Source of the DNA: an uncultured beta proteobacterium
GTDB lineage: Bacteria; Pseudomonadota; Gammaproteobacteria; Burkholderiales; Burkholderiaceae_C
Reading direction: 5' to 3'
Length of the DNA stretch: 64,000 nt
Assembly: GCA_903828235.1 (NCBI GenBank)
Contig: CAIKLM010000130.1
Span: forward strand, 62,001 to 126,000
Under the pieces are notes generated by a model. It did no database searches. It was not told the origin of the DNA and worked only from the letters and a program-made list of their open reading frames with translations. This document shows, piece after piece, positions 32,215 to 41,278 of this stretch (positions within the stretch are counted from its first letter, which is position 1; the number at the start of each line of letters is the position of its first letter). Position numbers and translations under genes: made by a program.

Positions 32215-32654
32215 AGCGGCTGCGGCGACGCGTCATCGCGGCCCGCACGGCCGCGAAGGCCTGGCGGCGTTCGCGGCGTGTGCGCCACATCAAGGGCGTG
32301 CCCGAATTCCTGCAGGTGGCGCGGCAGAGCTTCCTGGAACTGCAGGCCGCCTGGGACCGCGCCGACTGGCGCGCCCTGCAGCAACTGGCCACCGAGCCGT
32401 TGCTGGCCGACCTGCGCGAGCAGTATGCGCTGCGCGGCCCCGGCCCCAACCGCACCGAAGTGCTGGAGCTGCATGCCGAGCTGCTGGCGCTGGAGGAACT
32501 GCGCGAGGCCTTCGTGGCCAGCGTGGAGTTCCGCGGCCTCATCCGCGAGAGCGGCGACGCCGCCGCGGCGCCGTTCCGCGAGCTCTGGCTGCTGGCCAAC
32601 GTCAAGGCTGCCGACCGCGGCTGGAAGCTCGCCCGCGTGCAGGCACTGGCCTGA
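32208..32654 (+). CDS. Short Tim44-like domain protein
   Basis: This 148-residue protein matches only the C-terminal Tim44/MRPL45-like domain ([37 protein letters not shown]). Neighbours of ubiE in other Burkholderiales are longer (about 300 residues), with a signal or membrane segment and a Gly-rich linker before this domain. Here those parts are missing, replaced by a very basic stretch ([27 protein letters not shown]). It starts at a GTG inside the last codons of ubiE, so it is translationally coupled. Whether the short form is functional or a truncated relic is not clear; the frame is intact. Confidence 0.8.
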   Translation: MLKRLRRRVIAARTAAKAWRRSRRVRHIKGVPEFLQVARQSFLELQAAWDRADWRALQQLATEPLLADLREQYALRGPGPNRTEVLELHAELLALEELREAFVASVEFRGLIRESGDAAAAPFRELWLLANVKAADRGWKLARVQALA

Positions 32655-32687
32655 AAGCGTGAACTAGGCAGCGCCAGAGCTGGCCTT

Positions 32688-32710
32688 GCACCCGTCCTAC
32701 GGGGGGGTGC
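32688..32710 (+). terminator. Hairpin between tim44 and epsD
   Basis: GCACCC (32688-32693) can pair with GGGTGC (32705-32710). An alternative nested stem is CCCGT-CCT-ACGGG. The hairpin lies in the 130-nt gap that forms the left border of the EPS locus and may end the ubiE transcript. No T-run follows. Confidence 0.35.
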
Positions 32711-32784
32711 CCCCGAGGCAGATGTCACGTCCCCACGGGTAAACTCATTGATCTTTCACGCCGCGTTCCAGCAGGGATCCGTAC

Positions 32785-33753
32785 ATGACGCCGACGTCCT
32801 CCGCCGCCTCCAGCCGTCGTATCCCCAAGCGGGTGCTGGCCCTGATCGCCACAGCCGCGCTGCTGGCCGCCTGCGGCGACAAGGGCGGCGCGCCGGCCAG
32901 CCAGACCGCCGCGAAGGTCAACAAGGACGAGATCACCGTCCACCAGATCAACTTCGTGCTGCAGCAGCAGCGCAACCTGCGCCCCGAGCAGGCCGAGGCC
33001 GCCGGCAAGCAGATTCTCGAGCGCTTGATCGACCAGCAGCTCGCGCTGCAGAAGGCCGAGGAGACCAAGATCGACCGCGACCCGCGCGTGATGCAGCAGA
33101 TCGAGGCGGCCCGCCGCGAGGTCGTGGCCCGCGCCTACCTCGAGAAGTTGGGCGAGGCAGCGCCCAAGCCCACGCCCGAGGAGATCAAGAAGTACTACGA
33201 CGACAAGCCCGCGCTGTTCAGCCAGCGCCGCGTGTACCAGATCCAGGAGATCGGCATCGAGACCACGCCGGACCGCCTGCCCGAGATCCGCGAGCGGCTG
33301 GCGGCGGCCAAGAACGTCAACGAGTTCATCGCCTACCTGCAGTCCTCGGGCCTGCGCTTCGCGGGCAACCAGGCGGTGCGGGCGGCCGAGCAGCTGCCGC
33401 TGAGTTCGCTGGACGCGCTGGCCAAGATGCAGGACGGCCAGGCCCTCGTGTTGCCCACCCCGACCGGCGCGCAGGTGGTGGTGCTGGCCGGATCGCGCAT
33501 GCAGCCGGTGAGCGAGGAGCAGGCCCGCCCGGCGATCGAGCAGTTCCTGCTCAACGAGCGCCGCCGCAAGCTGGTGGAGGACGACATCAAGGCCCTTCGC
33601 GCGGCCGCCAAGATCGAGTACGTCGGCAAGTTCGCCGAAGGCGCGCGGGGCGCCGCGTCGGCGCCGGCCGCCAAGCCGGCCGCCGGGGCCGCGCCCGTCG
33701 CCAGCGGCCCGCTGACGAGCACCGACGTCAGCAAGGGCCTGGGGCTCAAATGA
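32785..33753 (+). CDS. epsD: EpsD-family lipoprotein, SurA/PpiC-like
   Basis: This 322-residue lipoprotein has a basic N-terminus, a hydrophobic stretch and lipobox LAAC with Cys30. The body matches the SurA N-terminal fold followed by a PpiC-like rotamase region, the pattern of EpsD proteins in XrtB-linked EPS loci (AKVNKDEITVHQINFVLQQQ, LERLIDQQLALQKAEE, RRVYQIQEIGI). Its likely job is to help fold or assemble the outer-membrane export proteins EpsE/EpsL. The C-terminal 40 residues are Ala/Pro-rich. It is the first gene of the right-reading EPS arm and its stop overlaps epsE (ATGA). Confidence 0.85.
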   Translation: MTPTSSAASSRRIPKRVLALIATAALLAACGDKGGAPASQTAAKVNKDEITVHQINFVLQQQRNLRPEQAEAAGKQILERLIDQQLALQKAEETKIDRDPRVMQQIEAARREVVARAYLEKLGEAAPKPTPEEIKKYYDDKPALFSQRRVYQIQEIGIETTPDRLPEIRERLAAAKNVNEFIAYLQSSGLRFAGNQAVRAAEQLPLSSLDALAKMQDGQALVLPTPTGAQVVVLAGSRMQPVSEEQARPAIEQFLLNERRRKLVEDDIKALRAAAKIEYVGKFAEGARGAASAPAAKPAAGAAPVASGPLTSTDVSKGLGLK

Positions 33754-34604
33754 TGGCGCGGTGGCGCCCCTGGGCGGCCTTGGTGCTGGCCGCCGCATCG
33801 ATGGCGCTGGCCTCGCTCGCCTCTGCGCAGGTGCCGGCCGCGCGGGCGCCCGCGGCGGTGGCGCCGGCCGCGCCCGCCGCCGAGTACCGGCTCGGCGTGG
33901 GCGACGTGCTGCGCATCACGGTGTTCCAGAACCCCGAGCTCACGCTGGAGTCGCGGCTCAACGAGGGCGGGGTGCTTTCGTTCCCGCTCATCGGCTCGGT
34001 TCGCGTGGGCGGGCTCTCGGTGCCCGAGGCCGAGCGCCTCATCGCCGACAGCCTGGCCCGCGGCAACTTCCTGCGCAACCCGCAGGTCACCATCATCGTG
34101 CTGCAGGTGCGCGGCAACCAGGTCAACGTGCTGGGCCAGGTCGGCCGGCCCGGCCGCTACCCCCTGGAGACGGCCGACACCCGGCTCACCGACATGATCG
34201 CGCTGGCCGGCGGCGTCGCGCCCGGCGGCGCCGATGTCGTCGTCGTCACCGGCACCCGCGACGGCAAGCCCTTCCGCGAGGAGGTCGACCTGCCGGCCCT
34301 GTTCACGGCCGGCGGCGCCGCGCGCGACATCGTGCTGCGCAACGGCGACGCCGTCTGGGTCGATCGCCAGCCGCTGGTGTACATCTACGGCGAGGTGCAG
34401 CGCCCGGGCCCGATGCGGCTGGAGCGCGGCATGACGCTGCTGCAGGCCCTGGCCACCGGCGGCGGCCTGACGGCGCGTGGCACCGAGAAGGGCATCCGCG
34501 TGCACCGCAAGGGCAGCAACGGCGAGGTCGAGGTGACCCAGCCGGCCATGACCGACACCCTGCGCGAGGGCGATGTCGTCTTCGTGCGCGAGAGCCTCTT
34601 CTAG
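33750..34604 (+). CDS. epsE: Polysaccharide export protein EpsE (Wza-like)
   Basis: This 284-residue outer-membrane polysaccharide export protein has a signal peptide (WRPWAALVLAAASMALASLASAQ). The Poly_export domain follows (EYRLGVGDVLRITVFQNPELTLESRLNEGG), then two SLBB-type segments (VNVLGQVGRPGRYPL, VYIYGEVQRPGPMRLERGMTLLQALATGGG). Unlike Wza it has no lipobox Cys and no long C-terminal helix, as is usual for EpsE-type proteins. The ATG at 33750 overlaps the epsD stop; a second ATG follows at once. It should work with EpsF and EpsL to move the polymer across the envelope. Confidence 0.92.
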   Translation: MMARWRPWAALVLAAASMALASLASAQVPAARAPAAVAPAAPAAEYRLGVGDVLRITVFQNPELTLESRLNEGGVLSFPLIGSVRVGGLSVPEAERLIADSLARGNFLRNPQVTIIVLQVRGNQVNVLGQVGRPGRYPLETADTRLTDMIALAGGVAPGGADVVVVTGTRDGKPFREEVDLPALFTAGGAARDIVLRNGDAVWVDRQPLVYIYGEVQRPGPMRLERGMTLLQALATGGGLTARGTEKGIRVHRKGSNGEVEVTQPAMTDTLREGDVVFVRESLF

Positions 34605-34631
34605 CCGGCGCCCGTCGCCGGCCATACCGCC

Positions 34632-36077
34632 ATGACCTTCGGGCAGTTCCTCTCCATCCTTCGCGCGCGTTGGTGGCTGGCGCTGGCCATCCTGGCCGCC
34701 ACCGTGCTGCTGACCACCGTGGTGAGCCTGTCGCTGACCAAGCAGTACAAGGCCACGGCCAGCGTCGTCGTCGACTTCAAGCCCGATCCGATCAGCGCCG
34801 TGATCTACGGCGGCGGGGGCTCGCCGGCGCAGATGGCCACGCAGGTCGACATCATCAGAAGCGACCGCGTGGCCGAGCGCGTGGTGCGCAACCTCAAGCT
34901 CGCCGAGAACCCCCAGGTGCGCCAGCAGTGGCAGGACGAAGCCGGCGGCCGCGGCACCATCGAGGGCTGGCTCGCCAGCCTGTTCCAGCGCAACATGGAA
35001 GTGGAGCCCTCGCGCGAGAGCGGCGTCATCACCATCACCTACCGAGCCGCCGATCCCCGCTTCGCGGCCGGCGTGGCCAACGCCTTCGTGCAGGCCTACA
35101 TCGACACCACGCTGGAACTGCGCGTCGACCCGGCCCGCAACTACCAGCAGTTCTTCGAGAACCGCGCGCGCGAGGCGCGCGACAAGCTCGAGGCCGCGCA
35201 GAGCCGCGTCTCGGCCTTCCAGAAGGAGAAGGGCATCATCGCCACCGATGAGCGCCTGGACGTCGAGAACGCGCGCCTGACGGAGTTGTCGTCGCAGTAC
35301 ACCGCGCTGCAGGCCATCAACGCCGAGAGCGCCAGCCGCGAGCGCCAGGCCCAGGGCCCGCAGGGCGACCGCCTGCCCGAGGTGCTGGGCAACCCCATCG
35401 TGGGCGCACTCAAGGCCGACATCGGCCGCGCCGAGGCCGCGATCCAGCAGCTGACCACGCGCCTGGGCGATGCCCACCCGCAGGTGCTGGAGGCCCGCGC
35501 GAGCGTGTCCGAACTGCGCCAGCGCCTGACCGCCGAGACCGCCAAGGCCACCGGCAGCGTCTCGCTGTCGAGCAACATCAACCGCCAGCGCATGGCCGAG
35601 GTCAAGGCCAGCCTCGACGCGCAGCGCGACAAGGTGCTGCGCATGAAGGCCGTGCGCGATGAGGGCTTGGTGCTGGTGCGCGAGGTCGAGAACGCGCAGC
35701 GCACCTACGACGCCATCCTGGCACGGCTGACGCAGAGCACGATCGAGGGCCAGTCCACGCAGAGCAACGTCAACCAGCTCACCGTGGCCGTGCCGCCCTC
35801 GGAGCCTGCCTCGCCGCGCGTGGTGCTCAACGTGATCCTGTCCGTCGTCATCGGCCTGCTGCTGGCGGTGGCGGTGGTGCTGCTGCTGGAGCTGCGCAAC
35901 CGCCGCGTGCGTTCGATGGCCGACGTGGTGGCCGCGCTCGACCTGCCCGTGATCGGGCTGATGCCGGGCACCGGCGCCGCGGCCCGGCTGGCCGACCGCC
36001 GCATGACCGCGCTCGAGCAGCGGCTGCTCGCTCCGCTGCCGGCTCCGTCCGGGCCCAACCCCAAGGGAGCCGCCTGA
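34632..36077 (+). CDS. epsF: Chain-length determinant protein EpsF (Wzz/PCP family)
   Basis: This is a 481-residue polysaccharide co-polymerase. TM1 is at about 15-37 (WWLALAILAATVLLTTVVSL). A long periplasmic region rich in coiled coil (about 165-330, for example AREARDKLEAAQSRVSAFQK) follows. A Pro-rich motif (PPSEPASPRVVLN) precedes TM2 at about 397-417. The C-terminal cytosolic stretch is short. It regulates polymer length with the Wzy-type polymerase and contacts EpsG. The epsG start overlaps the last base of the stop (TGATG). Confidence 0.94.
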   Translation: MTFGQFLSILRARWWLALAILAATVLLTTVVSLSLTKQYKATASVVVDFKPDPISAVIYGGGGSPAQMATQVDIIRSDRVAERVVRNLKLAENPQVRQQWQDEAGGRGTIEGWLASLFQRNMEVEPSRESGVITITYRAADPRFAAGVANAFVQAYIDTTLELRVDPARNYQQFFENRAREARDKLEAAQSRVSAFQKEKGIIATDERLDVENARLTELSSQYTALQAINAESASRERQAQGPQGDRLPEVLGNPIVGALKADIGRAEAAIQQLTTRLGDAHPQVLEARASVSELRQRLTAETAKATGSVSLSSNINRQRMAEVKASLDAQRDKVLRMKAVRDEGLVLVREVENAQRTYDAILARLTQSTIEGQSTQSNVNQLTVAVPPSEPASPRVVLNVILSVVIGLLLAVAVVLLLELRNRRVRSMADVVAALDLPVIGLMPGTGAAARLADRRMTALEQRLLAPLPAPSGPNPKGAA

Positions 36078-36997
36078 TGGCCAAGTTCCGCGACGACGAA
36101 CAGGCCGCTCCCGAGCTGCTGGAGCCGCTGAGCGAGCCCGTGGACGCGCAGTCGGTGGCCGGCGGCGAACGCACGATCGGCGACTTCCTGACCGCGCTGC
36201 GCGACCTCAAGCCCGAGCAGGTGGAGCGCATCCTGGCGCACCAGCGCGAGAAGGGCGTGCGCTTCGGCGAAGCCGCCGTGGCCCTGGGCCTGGCCAGCCG
36301 CGACGACGTGCTCGCCGCGCTGTCGCAGCAGTTCGACTACCCAGTGGCCACCGGCGCCGGCGAGCGCCTGGGCGACGAGCTCGTGGCCCTGGTCGACCCC
36401 TTCGGCGCGCGCGCCGAGCACTTCCGCTCGCTGCGTTCGCAGCTGATGATGCGCGTGTTCGCGGGCACCGCGCCGCACCCGGCGCTGGCCGTCATCAGCC
36501 CCGACGTCGGCGACGGCCGCAGCTACTGCGCCGCCAACCTGGCATTGGTGCTGGCGCAGCTTGGGGGGCGCACGCTGCTGGTTGACGCCGACCTGCGCAA
36601 CCCGCGCCAGCACGACCTGTTCCGGCTCGACAACCGCGCCGGGCTGTCGAGCATCCTGTCCGGGCGCTCCGACCAGGGCGCGATCCAGCCCGTGGCCGCC
36701 GTGCCCAGCCTGTTCGTGCTGACCGCCGGCACCACCCCGCCGAACCCGCTGGAACTGGTGGAGCGCGCCAGCTTCGGGCTGCTGATGCGCGAGCTGACCG
36801 CCAAGTTCGACCACGTTGTCATCGACACGCCTGCCGCCGTGCACGGCGCCGATGCCAGCGTCATCGCGGCGCGGGCCGGCGCGGCGCTGCTGGTGGCGCG
36901 CAAGGACAAGAGCCGCTTCGCCACGCTGCAGGAGCTGGTGGCCAGCTTCGCCGGCACGCCGGCGCAACTGGCGGGCGTGGTCTACAACGAGCGCTGA
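36077..36997 (+). CDS. epsG: EpsG, BY-kinase-like P-loop ATPase
   Basis: This 306-residue protein has an N-terminal MshEN/T2SSE-N-like helical domain (about 35-95: LTALRDLKPEQVERILAHQREKGVRFGEAA) and a MinD/BY-kinase-type ATPase domain (about 110-300). The Walker A position reads VGDGRSY (residues 144-150), with Arg148 where kinases usually have Lys; this is common in the EpsG family. Walker A' is LLVDADLRNPRQ (from about 167). No C-terminal tyrosine cluster is seen (the end is GVVYNER), so autophosphorylation as in Wzc is not evident. It probably acts as the cytosolic partner of EpsF. Confidence 0.9.
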   Translation: MAKFRDDEQAAPELLEPLSEPVDAQSVAGGERTIGDFLTALRDLKPEQVERILAHQREKGVRFGEAAVALGLASRDDVLAALSQQFDYPVATGAGERLGDELVALVDPFGARAEHFRSLRSQLMMRVFAGTAPHPALAVISPDVGDGRSYCAANLALVLAQLGGRTLLVDADLRNPRQHDLFRLDNRAGLSSILSGRSDQGAIQPVAAVPSLFVLTAGTTPPNPLELVERASFGLLMRELTAKFDHVVIDTPAAVHGADASVIAARAGAALLVARKDKSRFATLQELVASFAGTPAQLAGVVYNER

Positions 36998-37021
36998 ATC
37001 GTCACGACGAGGTTCTCCCCG

Positions 37022-37885
37022 ATGACGCCCGCCGCCGCCCTGCAGCACCCCCTCGCGCCGTTCGGCATCGTCGCGCTCGGCGCGCTGGCGCTGTACGTGC
37101 CTTCGTTCCGCGATCTGCTCAACGGCATCTGGGGCACCGACCAGCAGGGGCACGGGCCGCTGGTGCTGGCCATCTCGCTGTGGCTGCTGTGGCGCAAGGG
37201 CCCCGAGTTGCTCGCCCTGCCCGACCAGCCCGCGCGCAGCGCTGGCTGGGGCTGCTTCGGCATCGCGATGCTGCTGTACGCCTTCGGGCGCACGCAGGGC
37301 ATCCAGATGTTCGAGGTCGGCTCGCTGATCTGGCTGGTTGTGTCGGCGCTGCTGCTGTTCCGCGGCACGGCGGCGCTGAAGTTGGTGTGGTTCCCGCTGT
37401 TCTTCATGCTGTTCATGGTGCCGCTGCCCGGCGTGGTGGTGGACACGCTCACGCAGCCGATGAAGCTGGCCGTCAGCACCGTGGCCGAGTGGATCCTGTG
37501 GAACGTGGGCTACCCGGTGGCGCGCACCGGCGTCATCCTGCAGGTGGGGCCCTACCAGCTGCTGGTGGCCGACGCCTGCGCCGGCCTGAACACCCTGCTC
37601 ACGCTCGAGGCCCTGGGCCTGCTGTACCTGAACCTGGTGCGACACGAATCGGCGCTGCGCAACATCACGCTGGCGATCCTGATCGTGCCGATCAGCTTCG
37701 CGGCCAACGTGATCCGCGTCATCACGCTGACGCTCATCACCTACCACTTCGGCGACGAGGCCGGGCAGGGCTTCCTGCACGGCTTCGCCGGCATGGTTCT
37801 GTTCATGGCGGCGCTGATGCTGATCATCGCCGCCGACACCGCCACGCGCGCCGTGGTGCGCACGCGGACGGCGCACCCAGCCTGA
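37022..37885 (+). CDS. xrtB: Exosortase B
   Basis: This 287-residue integral membrane cysteine protease/transpeptidase is thought to cut PEP-CTERM signals and move the protein to its surface destination. About eight hydrophobic segments are present. The catalytic residues are in place: Cys186 (VADACAGLNTLLTL), Arg232 (FAANVIRVITLTL) and His253 (GQGFLHGFAGM). Its position right after epsG and before epsI matches the XrtB subtype in betaproteobacterial EPS loci. The only PEP-CTERM protein seen in this window is at 19061-19726. EPS synthesis itself is not known to need the enzyme. Confidence 0.95.
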   Translation: MTPAAALQHPLAPFGIVALGALALYVPSFRDLLNGIWGTDQQGHGPLVLAISLWLLWRKGPELLALPDQPARSAGWGCFGIAMLLYAFGRTQGIQMFEVGSLIWLVVSALLLFRGTAALKLVWFPLFFMLFMVPLPGVVVDTLTQPMKLAVSTVAEWILWNVGYPVARTGVILQVGPYQLLVADACAGLNTLLTLEALGLLYLNLVRHESALRNITLAILIVPISFAANVIRVITLTLITYHFGDEAGQGFLHGFAGMVLFMAALMLIIAADTATRAVVRTRTAHPA

Positions 37886-37890
37886 GCGCC

Positions 37891-38613
37891 ATGGCCGCCC
37901 TGACGAAGCCGGTGCGGCAGGCGCTGGCGATGGTGATCGCGATGGTGCTGGTGGCGCTGCTGGCGCAGGCCGGCAAGCCCGTCCACAAGCTGGCCGAGCA
38001 GCGCCCGCGCCTCGACCTCGAGCAGGTGGTGCCCGAGCGCTTCGGCGACTGGCGGCTGCTGCGCGCTGGCGGCGTGGTGCTGCCCGACCCCAGCGTGCTG
38101 GCGAACATGCAGCGCATCTACACGCAGACGCTGTCGCGCGCCTACGTCAACAGCCGCGGCACCGTGGTCATGCTGTCCATCGCCTATGGCGACGACCAGC
38201 GCGCGAGCCTCGCGGTGCACTACCCCGAGGTCTGCTACCCGGCGCAAGGCTTCCAGGTTCGCAGCAACCGCTTGGACACCATCAGCACCCAGCACGGCGC
38301 GCTGCCGGTGCGTCGGCTCGAGACCGAGCTGTCGCGCCAGCGTTACGAGCCCGTCACCTACTGGATCACCATCGGCGACCGCATCTCGCTGGGCGGCTTC
38401 GAGCGTCGCCTGATCGAACTGGAGTACGGCCTGCAGCGCATCATCCCCGACGGCCTGCTGTTCCGGGTGTCGTCCATCAACCGCGACTCGGCGCAGGCCT
38501 TCCGCGACCAGGACGCCTTCACGCGCGACCTGCTGGCCACCCTGCCGGCCGTCAGCCGCGAGTGGCTGGCGGGCGATCCGGCGCGCGTTCGTGCGACGGT
38601 GCCGCAGCCCTGA
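37891..38613 (+). CDS. epsI: EpsI-family exosortase-associated protein
   Basis: This 240-residue protein has an N-terminal hydrophobic segment (ALAMVIAMVLVALLAQA) and the EpsI/DUF3485 domain. Conserved features include ERFGDWRLL, VVMLSIAYGDDQRASLAVHYPEVCYPAQGF with the invariant Cys, and LPVRRLETELSRQRYEPVTYW. EpsI proteins regularly lie next to or fused with exosortases; the biochemical role is unknown. The ATG at 37891 follows the xrtB stop by 5 nt. Confidence 0.93.
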   Translation: MAALTKPVRQALAMVIAMVLVALLAQAGKPVHKLAEQRPRLDLEQVVPERFGDWRLLRAGGVVLPDPSVLANMQRIYTQTLSRAYVNSRGTVVMLSIAYGDDQRASLAVHYPEVCYPAQGFQVRSNRLDTISTQHGALPVRRLETELSRQRYEPVTYWITIGDRISLGGFERRLIELEYGLQRIIPDGLLFRVSSINRDSAQAFRDQDAFTRDLLATLPAVSREWLAGDPARVRATVPQP

Positions 38614-38657
38614 GCCATGGCGCCCCTGCGCCTCGATGCCCGCTGAACCTGCTCGCG

Positions 38658-39971
38658 ATGCCCGAACGCCTGCTCGTCGTGGCCGACCAGTTGCCGTACC
38701 CGCCGCGCAACGGCGCCACGCTGCCGCTGGTGAACTACCTAGAGCAGCTCGGGCGCACCCACGAGTTGCGCCTGCTGCTGCTGCGCGATGGCGACCGACC
38801 CTTCGACGCGGCCGAACGAGCCGATAACGAGCGCCGTTTCGGGCCCTTGCTGGAGGCCACGGTGCTTCGCCGCAGCCAGATCCGGCGCATCGTCGACGAA
38901 CTGCGGGGCCGGGGCATGTACCAGCACGGCTGGCGCGCAGCCGACACCCAGGCCCTGTCAGCGCTGGCCGAGCAAGAGCCGGCCTGGCGCACGGCGCCGG
39001 TGTTGGCCACGCCGCTGAGCGCACTGGCGCGCTGGCAGGCCGTGCGTGCCGCGCTGCCGGGCTGGCAGCCGCGCCGCACCGTGGTGGTCGTGCACGACTG
39101 CACCGCGGCCGAGTACCGCTGGCGATGGCGCTCGCCGCAGGCCGGCATGCTGGGCCGGGTCAAGGCCTGGAGCCATTGGCTGCGCGCGCCGAGGGTGGCG
39201 CTTGCCGAGGCCGCCCTACTCTCGGCCGCCGACCGCGTGCTCGTGCAGACGGAGGCCGATCGCGAGGCCATGCGTTGCCTTGTCGGTCCGGACACCGCCT
39301 CGCGGACGGCGTTGGCGCCCAATGGCGTGCGCAGCGGGCTGTTCGACTTGGCGACAGGGCTGTCGCCTGCGCCGCAGGTGCTGTTCGTCGCCGATCTCTC
39401 GGGCGAGTACGGCCCGGTGGCCGAGTGGCTGTGCCGCGCTGTGTGGCCCCGCGTCCGGGCGGCCGTGCCCGGTGCCCGGCTCACCGTGGTTGGCCGCGGA
39501 GCAGGGCCGGCCCTGCGCCGTTGCCTGGCAGGTACACCCTGTGCCGAGCACCTCGAATTCGCAGCCGATCTGGCGCCGCTGTACGTCCGCAGCCGTGTCG
39601 TCTGGAGCCCGCTCTGGAAGGGCTTTGGCCTCATCAACAAGACGCTCGAAGCCATGGCCGCCGCGCGTCCGGTCGTGGGCGGGCTGGCGGCCTTCAACGG
39701 CATCGCCGGCTTCGTCGACGGCGTGCACGGCCGAGGCTTGTCGCGCCCCGATCCCCATGCCATGGCAGACGCCACCGCAGAGCTGCTGCGGGATGCATCG
39801 CGCGCCGCAGCTATGGGCGAAGCCGCGCGCGAGCTGGTGCGAGAAGCGTTTCGCTGGGAGCGCACGTCCGAGCGCCTGCGCGAAGCGCTGGCGGGCGCCG
39901 CACCGGGGCTCGCGCAGGCGCCGCTGCTCGTCGCTGCGGGCGTCCAGACGGCCGCGAGGCTTGGGCGATGA
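38658..39971 (+). CDS. Glycosyltransferase, GT4-like
   Basis: This 437-residue cytosolic glycosyltransferase has two Rossmann-like halves. The N-terminus is RLLVVADQLPYPPRNGATLPLVNYLEQL, typical of PEP-CTERM/EPS-linked GT1/GT4 enzymes. The donor-site region is SPLWKGFGLINKTLEAMAAARPVVG, the equivalent of the E-x7-E motif area. The sugar cannot be predicted. The ATG at 38658 was chosen because family similarity begins there. The stop overlaps the start of the polymerase gene (ATGA). Confidence 0.88.
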   Translation: MPERLLVVADQLPYPPRNGATLPLVNYLEQLGRTHELRLLLLRDGDRPFDAAERADNERRFGPLLEATVLRRSQIRRIVDELRGRGMYQHGWRAADTQALSALAEQEPAWRTAPVLATPLSALARWQAVRAALPGWQPRRTVVVVHDCTAAEYRWRWRSPQAGMLGRVKAWSHWLRAPRVALAEAALLSAADRVLVQTEADREAMRCLVGPDTASRTALAPNGVRSGLFDLATGLSPAPQVLFVADLSGEYGPVAEWLCRAVWPRVRAAVPGARLTVVGRGAGPALRRCLAGTPCAEHLEFAADLAPLYVRSRVVWSPLWKGFGLINKTLEAMAAARPVVGGLAAFNGIAGFVDGVHGRGLSRPDPHAMADATAELLRDASRAAAMGEAARELVREAFRWERTSERLREALAGAAPGLAQAPLLVAAGVQTAARLGR

Positions 39972-41278
39972 AGGTGCCAGTGTTGTTCCCTGCCCGCCTG
40001 CCGATGCGCCGCAGCAAGCCGGTGACGCTGATGCGTGCGCACGCGGCACCCAAGCCGGCCGAGGGCGCCGCGCTGTTCGTCGCGCAGTTCGCGGCCTACG
40101 TGGTGCTGATGGGCCTGGCCTTCACGGCGCAGTCGGGCCTCATCAAGGCGCTGGGCAACGTCTACGCCGTGGTCATCTTCGGGCTCGTAGCCTTCGCCTG
40201 GGCCACGCGGCGGCACCCGCCGTCGAACTGGGCTACCGCGCTGGTGGTGAGCTACGTCGTCTACCTCACCGGCATCGCCTGCAGCGTGGCCGTCAACCCC
40301 GATCACATCGACTGGGGTGACCTCGCCAAGATCACGTTGGCTCCAGCCTTCGCTGTGTTCGGCGCCGCCTTTGAGCGGCGGCGCGTCGCACTTCAGCAGC
40401 CCGTGCTGTGGCAGCGCAGCGACATGCGCGTGATGCTGGCGGTGCTGGTCGTCGTGCCGCTGCTGACCTGGGGCGCACAGTTGCTGCAGAGCGGCTTCCA
40501 GATCGACGGCATCCGCGAGACCTCGATCTTCGCAAACCGCAACAACGCCGCGGTGTACGCCGTCACGGTGCTGGCGCTGGTGGCCGTGATCCTGGGCCGG
40601 CCGATCCGCAGCCTGGTGCTGTTCATGCTGGCCGGCATGATGTTCGGCACGCTGGGCGTGCTGCTGGCGGTGGTGATCGCGCTGGCGCTGACGGTGGCCC
40701 GCCCGCGCGAGCTGCTGGTGCTGGGGCTGCTGATCGTGGCCGCCGGTGCCGGGTACTTCATCTGGCCCGAGGAGAAGCCCTTCGTGCGCTTCACGCCGGT
40801 GATCGACAGCGTGCGCTACATCATCGACGGCCGCATCAAGCTGCACAGCACGACCTTCGGCGAGCTGGTGCTGCTGCTGAAGACACAGGACCTGTCATTC
40901 GTGTTCCGGCTCAAGCATTGGGTGGATCTGATGACGATATGGACCAACGCCGACGCCTACCACTGGCTCTTCGGCTTCGGCGTGGGCTCCGCGCTCCGTG
41001 ACTCGGACCTCCGCATGGTGCCGCACAACGACTACCTGCGGCTGCTGTTCGAGTTCGGCCTGGTCACGCTGGCTGCCTTCGTGGCGATGCTCGCGCTCGT
41101 ATTCGCGCGCCTGCGCAGGCGCTGGGAGACGGTGCCGCTGCTGACGGTGGCGATCTACCTGTTCAGCGAAAACCTGATCAACAACTTCACGGCGATGGCC
41201 TTCTTCTTCTTGAGCGCTGGTGTGCTGGCCGAGCGCGTGGCAGCGGAGTCGCGCTTGCCCGCGCCGGAGCGCCGATGA
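39968..41278 (+). CDS. O-antigen ligase/Wzy-type polymerase
   Basis: This 436-residue inner-membrane protein has 10-12 hydrophobic segments and one large periplasmic loop (about 270-350). The loop contains the family signature MVPHNDYLRLLFEFGLV (HN-x-YL-x4-E-x-G). In a locus with its own flippase and chain-length regulator the likely role is polymerisation of undecaprenyl-linked repeat units (Wzy). Ligase activity is the alternative but no lipid A-core pathway is nearby. It overlaps both neighbours by 4 nt. Confidence 0.9.
   Translation: MKVPVLFPARLPMRRSKPVTLMRAHAAPKPAEGAALFVAQFAAYVVLMGLAFTAQSGLIKALGNVYAVVIFGLVAFAWATRRHPPSNWATALVVSYVVYLTGIACSVAVNPDHIDWGDLAKITLAPAFAVFGAAFERRRVALQQPVLWQRSDMRVMLAVLVVVPLLTWGAQLLQSGFQIDGIRETSIFANRNNAAVYAVTVLALVAVILGRPIRSLVLFMLAGMMFGTLGVLLAVVIALALTVARPRELLVLGLLIVAAGAGYFIWPEEKPFVRFTPVIDSVRYIIDGRIKLHSTTFGELVLLLKTQDLSFVFRLKHWVDLMTIWTNADAYHWLFGFGVGSALRDSDLRMVPHNDYLRLLFEFGLVTLAAFVAMLALVFARLRRRWETVPLLTVAIYLFSENLINNFTAMAFFFLSAGVLAERVAAESRLPAPERR

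Noticed and set aside
32666-32681. Possible sigma-54 site before epsD (GGCA-N8-GC)
   Set aside because: Only GGCA and GC match; such spacing occurs easily by chance in GC-rich DNA.
36077-36997. Loss of the P-loop lysine in EpsG as a broken kinase
   Set aside because: Arg in the Walker A position (GDGRS) is common in the EpsG family, so it is not evidence of decay.
37022-37885. Exosortase A rather than B
   Set aside because: The gene order epsG-xrt-epsI and the ACAGLNTLLTL active-site context fit the B type; other PEP-CTERM system genes of the A type (prsT, xrtA cluster) are not nearby.
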